From NCBI GenBank assembly GCA_003500165.1, contig DNSZ01000308.1, forward strand, positions 1 to 6,636: a stretch of 6,636 nt of DNA, written 5' to 3'. This stretch comes from Paracoccaceae bacterium. Lineage in GTDB: Bacteria > Pseudomonadota > Alphaproteobacteria > Rhodobacterales > Rhodobacteraceae. Below are positions 1 through 6,636 of this stretch, one piece after another. The translations under genes and the position numbers were made by a program. The notes beneath the pieces were generated by a model. It had not been told where the DNA came from. It worked only from the letters and a program-made list of their open reading frames with translations, and ran no database searches. Each line of letters begins with the position of its first letter. The stretch's first letter is position 1.

Positions 1-52
1 CTGATCGCGCGTTCGGCGCCGGGCGGGGCGGCGGCGCCGAACGCGCGATCAG
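1..52. repeat. 20-bp perfect inverted repeat overlapping the leuB stop (possible terminator)
   Basis: Bases 1-20 are the exact reverse complement of bases 33-52, with a 12-base G/C-only spacer (21-32). The inner end of each arm is the self-complementary hexamer GGCGCC. The leuB stop codon (TGA, minus strand, 51-49) lies inside the stem, so in leuB mRNA the hairpin would begin at the end of the coding region. A Rho-independent terminator is the conventional reading, but no U-tract is visible because the window ends exactly where the second arm ends, and 20 perfect pairs is long for such a stem. The alternative is a fold-back artefact at a contig end. The repeat itself is certain; its role is not. 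Confidence 0.9.
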
Positions 53-1155
53 CGGCCGTCCTCGAGCGCGGCGAGGATGGCGTCGCCCATCCCGGCCGTC
101 GTCGCCGGCGCGCCGCCTGCGCTTTGCATCAGATCGGGGGTGCGCACGCCGGCATCGAGCGCGGCCTCCACCGCGGCCTCGAGCCGATCTGCCTCGTCGC
201 CGAGATCGAAGGAATAGCGCAGCGCCATGGCAAAGGAGAGAATGCAGGCACAGGGGTTGGCCTTGCCCTGGCCGGCGATGTCGGGGGCCGAGCCGTGAAC
301 CGGCTCGTACAGCGCCCTGGGCCGGCCGCTGGCGCTCGGGGCGCCCAGCGATGCCGATGGCAGCATGCCCAGGCTGCCGGTCAGCATCGCCGCCTCGTCC
401 GACAACAGATCGCCGAACAGATTGTCGGTGACGATCACGTCGAACTGCTTGGGCGCACGCACCAGCTGCATCGCGCCGGCATCGGCATACATGTGCGACA
501 GCGCCACATCCGGGAAATCGCGGTCATGCACCTCCTGCACCACCTCGCGCCACAGGATGCCCGATTCCATCACATTGGCCTTTTCCATCGAACAGACCCG
601 GTTGTTGCGCTGCCGGGCAAGGCCAAAGGCGGAGCGGGCGACGCGGGCGATCTCGGCCTCGGTATAGCGCTGGGTGTTGATGCCGACCCGCTGATTGCCT
701 TCGGTGCGAATGCCGCGCGGCTCGCCGAAATAGATGCCCGAGGTCAGCTCGCGCACGATCACAAGGTCGAGCCCGGCGACAAGCTCGCGCTTGAGGGACG
801 AGAAATCCGCCAGCGCGGCAAAACACTGGGCGGGGCGCAGATTGGCGTAAAGGTCCATCTCCTTGCGCAGCCGCAACAGCCCGCGTTCGGGTTTCACCGA
901 AAAGTCGAGCCTGTCGTATTTCGGCCCGCCGACCGCGCCCAGCAGCACCGCATCGGCGGCCTGGGCCGCGGCCATGGTGGCATCGGCCAGCGGCGTGCCA
1001 TGGACGTCATAGGCGGCGCCGCCGACAAGATCCTCGGCGATGTCGAAATCGATCCCCCGGCGATCGGCGAACCAGGCGATCACGCGGGCGGTTTCGGCCA
1101 TCACCTCGGGGCCGATCCCGTCGCCCGGCAGAAGAAGCAGACGAAAACGCGCCAT
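49..1155 (-). CDS. leuB: 3-isopropylmalate dehydrogenase
   Basis: Cytoplasmic enzyme of leucine biosynthesis: NAD+-dependent, Mg2+/Mn2+-requiring oxidative decarboxylation of (2R,3S)-3-isopropylmalate to 2-oxoisocaproate. The 368-residue length is normal for bacterial LeuB. By alignment from memory with the Thermus enzyme, substrate residues are present: R97 and R107 (in LRKEMDLYANLRP), R135 and Y142 (in RELTSGIYFG), K192 (in EKANVMESGILW), and metal ligands D225, D249 and D253 (in DNLFGDLLSDEAAMLTGSLG). E90, L93 and L94 occupy the positions that favour isopropylmalate over isocitrate or tartrate. The NAD-binding segment EPVHGSAPDIAGQGKANP is at 284-301. The ATG lies only 3 bases after the secA stop, in the same frame, with no clear Shine-Dalgarno (the preceding bases are GTGGCCTGAGCC), so translation is probably coupled to secA. 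The C-terminus (MGDAILAALEDGR) ends as in the family, so the gene is complete. LeuB identity is very secure; operon membership with secA is inferred from spacing. Confidence 0.97.
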   Translation of the reverse strand: MARFRLLLLPGDGIGPEVMAETARVIAWFADRRGIDFDIAEDLVGGAAYDVHGTPLADATMAAAQAADAVLLGAVGGPKYDRLDFSVKPERGLLRLRKEMDLYANLRPAQCFAALADFSSLKRELVAGLDLVIVRELTSGIYFGEPRGIRTEGNQRVGINTQRYTEAEIARVARSAFGLARQRNNRVCSMEKANVMESGILWREVVQEVHDRDFPDVALSHMYADAGAMQLVRAPKQFDVIVTDNLFGDLLSDEAAMLTGSLGMLPSASLGAPSASGRPRALYEPVHGSAPDIAGQGKANPCACILSFAMALRYSFDLGDEADRLEAAVEAALDAGVRTPDLMQSAGGAPATTAGMGDAILAALEDGR

Positions 1156-1158
1156 GGC

Positions 1159-3888
<2,730 letters not shown>

Positions 3889-3898
3889 CGGTGGTCTA

Positions 3899-3904
3899 TC
3901 CTTT
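3899..3904 (-). promoter_or_regulatory. secA ribosome-binding site
   Basis: On the minus strand the bases read AAAGGA, ending 10 bases before the secA ATG at 3888. The spacing is slightly long but acceptable, and it supports the internal ATG over the long upstream extension. Confidence 0.6.
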
Positions 3905-3969
3905 GGTTGAAGCGCGGTTCGACGCTGCCGCCTTGATGGCAGGGCGCGGGTATGCCTAGAAGCGGGCAT

Positions 3970-3983
3970 CGCCGGGCCCGGCG
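3970..3983. repeat. 14-bp perfect palindrome in the secA leader
   Basis: CGCCGGGCCCGGCG is its own reverse complement, centred between 3976 and 3977. It lies between the candidate secA promoter (3997-4025) and the secA start, so it would fall within the first bases of the secA leader transcript and upstream of the divergent gene. It could be an operator for a dimeric regulator, or simply a chance GC palindrome in GC-rich DNA. A near-copy lacking one base (GCCGGGCCGGCG) is at 4030-4041. Confidence 0.6.
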
Positions 3984-3996
3984 GCGTTTCGGCGTC

Positions 3997-4025
3997 GATG
4001 TAAGGGGCCGCATCCGGCGTGTCAA
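3997..4025 (-). promoter_or_regulatory. Candidate sigma-70-type promoter of secA
   Basis: On the minus strand a perfect -35 hexamer TTGACA (4025-4020) is followed after 17 bases by TACATC (4002-3997), which matches the TATAAT consensus at 3 of 6 positions, common for GC-rich alphaproteobacteria. Transcription would begin near 3990, giving a leader of about 100 bases before secA. It would drive secA and probably leuB. This is a pattern match only. Confidence 0.45.
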
Positions 4026-4054
4026 CGCAGCCGGGCCGGCGAGGTCCGCATTCG

Positions 4055-4061
4055 AAGGGAG
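4055..4061 (+). promoter_or_regulatory. Ribosome-binding site of the isomerase gene
   Basis: AAGGGAG lies 5 bases before the ATG at 4067, a strong Shine-Dalgarno match. It decides the start: the in-frame GTG at 4019 would add 16 residues in front of the signal peptide and has no comparable site. Confidence 0.75.
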
Positions 4062-4066
4062 ACACG

Positions 4067-4936
4067 ATGCCCACCCCGACGCGCCGCCCGTTTGCCGCCC
4101 TGCTGATCTCGGCCTTTCTGGCCCTGCCGGCAATCGCCCAGACCGATCCCCCCGCCACGCCGGCCGACCGGGTGGTGGCCAGCGTCGGCGGCACCGAGAT
4201 CACCCTCGGTCATGTGGCCGCCACGGTCTCGCTCTTGCCCGAGCAGTACCAGGCGCTGCCCGATGCGGTGCTGTTCGAACTGGTCACCGACCAGCTGATC
4301 CGGCAGGCCGCGCTGGCCGATGCGATGGCGCAGGAAATCACGCCGCAGATTCGCGCCGGCCTCGACAACGAACGGCGCGCCTTTCTGGCCGCCGCCATGC
4401 TTGAGAACCTCGCGGGCGAGGAGATCGGCGAGGAAGCGATCGAGGCCGCCTATGCCGAACGCTATGCCGATGCCGCCGCGCAGGTGGAATACAACGCGTC
4501 CCACATCCTGGTGGCGACCCGCGAGGAGGCCGAGGAACTGGTCGCGCTGTTGGCCGACGGCGCCGATTTCGCCACGCTGGCGCGGGATCATTCGATCGGG
4601 CCGACCGGGCCGCAGGGCGGCAATCTGGGCTGGTTCGGCCGCGGCATGATGGTCGCCCCGTTCGAGGAAGCCGTCGTCGCGCTGGAACCCGGCCAGGTTT
4701 CAAGCCCGGTGGAGACGCAATTCGGCTGGCATGTGGTGAAGCTCGACGAGACCCGCGCCGCGACGCCGCCGGCGCTGGCCGATGTTCGCGCCGACATCGA
4801 GGCGACGCTGCGCCAGGAACGGCTTGATACAGCAGTGAACGCGCTGGTCGCGGCGGCCGGCGTGACCCAGCCCGAGGATGCGCCGGATCCGGGCCTGATC
4901 CGCGACATGTCGATCTTCGAACCGGCCGAGGACTGA
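4067..4936 (+). CDS. Exported parvulin-type peptidyl-prolyl cis-trans isomerase (PrsA/SurA-like)
   Basis: Predicted periplasmic folding catalyst that isomerises X-Pro bonds and probably acts as a chaperone for exported proteins. The product is 289 residues. It starts with a Sec-type signal peptide: basic MPTPTRR, hydrophobic core FAALLISAFLALPAIA, and probable cleavage after A24 (AIA-QTD). There is no lipobox cysteine, so it should be soluble. Residues about 35-135 resemble the helical N-terminal region of SurA/PrsA-like proteins. The parvulin domain spans about 140-230 and has the usual signatures: ASHILVATREEAEEL with H146, GPTGPQGGNLGWFGRGMMVAPFEEAV at 178-203, and FGWHVVKLDETR with H222. 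An acidic, proline-containing tail follows. The gene is divergent from secA, a pairing that fits export followed by folding, and sits 7 bases before argJ, probably in one operon. No single established symbol applies; annotations vary between ppiC-like and prsA-like. Confidence 0.9.
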   Translation: MPTPTRRPFAALLISAFLALPAIAQTDPPATPADRVVASVGGTEITLGHVAATVSLLPEQYQALPDAVLFELVTDQLIRQAALADAMAQEITPQIRAGLDNERRAFLAAAMLENLAGEEIGEEAIEAAYAERYADAAAQVEYNASHILVATREEAEELVALLADGADFATLARDHSIGPTGPQGGNLGWFGRGMMVAPFEEAVVALEPGQVSSPVETQFGWHVVKLDETRAATPPALADVRADIEATLRQERLDTAVNALVAAAGVTQPEDAPDPGLIRDMSIFEPAED

Positions 4937-4943
4937 GCCACCG

Positions 4944-6200
4944 ATGAACCGCGCCCCGCGCTCGCCGCTCGCGCCGGCCCGTTTCCCCGACCTGCCCGGG
5001 ATTGCCGGGGTTCGGCTGGCCTCGGCCGCGGCCGGGGTGCGCTATCGCGACCGGGCCGACCTGATGGCGGCCGAGATCGCGCCGGGATCGACGGTGGCCG
5101 GCGTCTTCACCCGCTCGGCGACGCGCGCCGCGCCGGTGATCGATTGCGAAACCAAGCTTGCCGCGCTGGCGCGTTTCGGCCCCGCCGAAGGGGGCTTTCT
5201 GTTCCTCGTCAACAGCGGCAACGCCAACGCCTTTACCGGCGCGGCCGGTGTGGCGGCGGTGCGCGCGATCTGCCAGACCGCCGGGGCGGCCTTTGGTATC
5301 GATCCGGGCCATGTCCTGACCGCGTCGACCGGCGTGATCGGCGAGCCGCTGCCGGCCAGCCGCATCACCGACGCGCTGGGCACGCTGCGCGCCGGGCTGT
5401 CCGAGAGCGGCGCGCAGCAGGCCGCAGCCGCGATCATGACGACCGACACCTTTGCCAAGGGCGCCGCCGCCGAGGTCGCGATCGACGGCCAGCCGGTCCG
5501 GATCATGGGCATCGCCAAGGGCTCGGGGATGATCGCCCCGGACATGGCGACGATGCTGGCCTTCGTGTTCACCGATGCCGCGATTGCCGCGCCGGCGCTG
5601 CAGACGATGCTGCGCACAGCCACGCGCGACAGCTTCAACGCGATCACCGTGGACGGTGACACATCGACATCGGACACCGTGCTGCTTGCCGCCACCGGCC
5701 AGGCGGCGGCGCCGCGCATCGACAGCGCCCGGTCGCGCCACGGCCGCGCCTTCGCGGCGGCACTGACCGGCGTGATGCGCGATCTGGCGCATCAGGTCGT
5801 GAAGGATGGCGAGGGCGCCACCAAATTCGCCGAGATCGCGGTGACCGGGGCAAGCAGCGCCGCGGCGGCCCGCAAGGTCGCCTTTGCCATCGCCAATTCG
5901 CCGCTGGTCAAGACCGCCCTGGCCGGCGAGGACCCGAATTGGGGCCGCATCGTCATGGCGGTCGGCAAGTCCGGCGCGCGGGCCGATCGCGACCGGCTGA
6001 CGATCCGTTTCGGCGATGTGCTGGTGGCCGAGAAGGGCCAGGTTGCCGAAACCTATCGCGAGGCCGACGCCGCCGCCTACATGAAACGCCAGGAGCTGCA
6101 GATCGCGGTCGATCTGGGGCTTGGCCGGGGTGCGGCGACCGTGTGGACCTGCGATCTGACGACGCGCTATGTGGATATCAACGCCGATTACCGGTCATGA
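4944..6200 (+). CDS. argJ: Glutamate N-acetyltransferase / ornithine acetyltransferase
   Basis: Cytoplasmic enzyme of the cyclic arginine pathway. It transfers acetyl from N-acetylornithine to glutamate; some members also use acetyl-CoA to acetylate glutamate directly, which cannot be told from sequence alone. The product is 418 residues, a normal length. ArgJ is made as a precursor that cleaves itself before a conserved threonine. Here the site is A202/T203 in KGSGMIAPDMATMLAF, giving an alpha chain 1-202 and a beta chain 203-418 with T203 as nucleophile. By recalled family alignment, the other catalytic residues are T129-G130 (oxyanion hole, in TASTGVIGE), K192 and E290 (in KDGEGATKF). Further conserved segments are NSGNANAFTG (90-99), MTTDTFAK (165-172), EDPNWGRI (329-336) and the C-terminal INADYRS. 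GAGG at 4928-4931 is a weak, distant ribosome site, so coupling to the preceding gene is likely. The stop codon overlaps the mutT start (ATGA). Confidence 0.97.
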   Translation: MNRAPRSPLAPARFPDLPGIAGVRLASAAAGVRYRDRADLMAAEIAPGSTVAGVFTRSATRAAPVIDCETKLAALARFGPAEGGFLFLVNSGNANAFTGAAGVAAVRAICQTAGAAFGIDPGHVLTASTGVIGEPLPASRITDALGTLRAGLSESGAQQAAAAIMTTDTFAKGAAAEVAIDGQPVRIMGIAKGSGMIAPDMATMLAFVFTDAAIAAPALQTMLRTATRDSFNAITVDGDTSTSDTVLLAATGQAAAPRIDSARSRHGRAFAAALTGVMRDLAHQVVKDGEGATKFAEIAVTGASSAAAARKVAFAIANSPLVKTALAGEDPNWGRIVMAVGKSGARADRDRLTIRFGDVLVAEKGQVAETYREADAAAYMKRQELQIAVDLGLGRGAATVWTCDLTTRYVDINADYRS

Positions 6201-6595
6201 GACTGGTCCTGGTCGCCGCGGTGGCGCTGATCGACCCGGATGGGCGGGTGCTGTTGGCGCAGCGGCCGGAAGGCAAGACGATGGCCGGGCTATGGGAGTT
6301 TCCGGGCGGCAAGGTGCAGGCGGGCGAGACGCCCGAGGCGGCGCTGATCCGCGAGCTCGACGAGGAGCTGGGGATCGCGACATCGGATTCGTGCCTGGCG
6401 CCGCTGACCTTTGCCAGCCACGGCTATGACGATTTCCACCTGCTGATGCCGCTTTTTGCGTGCCGAAAATGGCAGGGCACGCCGCAGGGGCGCGAGGGTC
6501 AGCGCCTGGCCTGGGCGGGGAAGACCGCGCTGCGCGACTATCCGATGCCGCCGGCCGATCTGCCGCTGCTGCCGATCCTGCGCGACTGGCTGTAG
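6197..6595 (+). CDS. mutT: MutT-family Nudix hydrolase (probable 8-oxo-dGTP diphosphatase)
   Basis: Likely hydrolyses oxidised purine nucleoside triphosphates such as 8-oxo-dGTP to the monophosphate, preventing A:T to C:G mutations. The product is 132 residues, close to E. coli MutT. A complete Nudix box GX5EX7REUXEEXGU runs from G38 to I60, with E53, E56 and E57 as the metal-binding glutamates. It is preceded by AQRPEGKTMAGLWEFPGGK, typical of MutT-like (deoxy)nucleoside triphosphate pyrophosphohydrolases. The end (LRDYPMPPADLPLLPILRDWL) matches the family ending, so the gene is complete. The ATG overlaps the argJ stop by 4 bases, indicating translational coupling in the isomerase-argJ-mutT operon. 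Codons 97-108 (around the conserved EGQ) form one arm of a long inverted repeat whose other arm lies after the stop. The Nudix fold is certain; the precise substrate is inferred. Confidence 0.93.
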   Translation: MRLVLVAAVALIDPDGRVLLAQRPEGKTMAGLWEFPGGKVQAGETPEAALIRELDEELGIATSDSCLAPLTFASHGYDDFHLLMPLFACRKWQGTPQGREGQRLAWAGKTALRDYPMPPADLPLLPILRDWL

Positions 6596-6636
6596 CCGGC
6601 CACCCCGCCCGGGCCAGGCGCTGACCCTCGCGCCCC
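6487..6636. repeat. 34-bp near-perfect inverted repeat, mutT interior versus window end
   Basis: Bases 6487-6520, inside mutT, are the reverse complement of bases 6603-6636, with 33 of 34 positions matching. The only mismatch is T6512 opposite G6611, which would be a G-U wobble in RNA. The spacer is 82 bases (6521-6602) and contains the end of mutT and its stop codon. The outer 25 pairs are perfect and the right arm runs to the last base of the window, so the repeat may continue beyond it. Such a long stem with a large loop is unlike a normal terminator. The left arm encodes conserved MutT residues, so the right arm appears to be the copy. Confidence 0.95.

Noticed and set aside
3933..3962. 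Possible plus-strand promoter TTGATG, 18 bases, TAGAAG for the isomerase operon
   Set aside because: Each hexamer matches consensus at only 4 of 6 positions with non-ideal spacing, so it is too weak to list as a feature although an isomerase promoter must exist somewhere in this region.
4019..4066. Alternative GTG start adding 16 residues to the isomerase
   Set aside because: It would put a hydrophilic stretch before the signal peptide. The ATG at 4067 has a strong AAGGGAG site at good spacing.
3889..4203. N-terminal extension of SecA by 105 residues from an upstream ATG
   Set aside because: The extension has no SecA-like sequence and runs into the divergent isomerase gene. The internal ATG at 3888 gives the family N-terminus and has a ribosome site.
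4338..5792. A 484-codon minus-strand open frame antisense to the isomerase gene and argJ
   Set aside because: It is an Arg/Ala/Pro-rich shadow frame of GC-rich coding DNA; the plus-strand genes have complete catalytic motifs.
6596..6636. A gene after mutT
   Set aside because: Only 41 bases remain and 34 of them are the inverted copy of mutT sequence. No start codon with coding potential can be supported.

Overview
The window reads as ordinary chromosomal DNA from a GC-rich alphaproteobacterium, most likely of the Rhodobacterales. The grounds are strong G/C preference at third codon positions, LeuB and SecA sequences of alphaproteobacterial type (the SecA N-terminus MLGLGTVARKVFG, the LeuB stretch KEMDLYANLRPAQCF), and the arrangement secA / divergent parvulin-type isomerase - argJ - mutT, which I recall from that order. 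No database search was possible, so the taxonomy is an inference.

Layout: an inverted repeat at 1-52 overlaps the stop codon of leuB. On the minus strand, secA (1159-3888) is followed after 3 bases by leuB (49-1155). A 178-bp intergenic region (3889-4066) separates secA from a plus-strand gene set. It holds a good candidate secA promoter, a 14-bp palindrome and the ribosome-binding sites of both divergent genes. On the plus strand, a secreted parvulin-family peptidyl-prolyl isomerase (4067-4936), argJ (4944-6200) and a mutT-like Nudix gene (6197-6595) lie 7 bp apart and with a 4-bp ATGA overlap, as expected of one operon. The last 41 bases after mutT hold no gene but contain the second arm of a 34-bp inverted repeat whose first arm lies inside mutT.

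How the genes fit together: SecA drives Sec-dependent export and the divergent gene encodes an exported folding catalyst, so the shared intergenic region serves two steps of one process. LeuB (leucine synthesis), ArgJ (arginine synthesis) and MutT (nucleotide-pool cleaning) are housekeeping functions. All five proteins look intact and full length with their key residues present.

I found no new biological system here. The most interesting signals are structural. Each end of the window is closed by an inverted repeat that runs exactly to the last base, a pattern suggesting fold-back (self-primed) chimeric ends of a contig or an assembly break at hairpins. The direct, same-frame secA-leuB junction is also worth checking.
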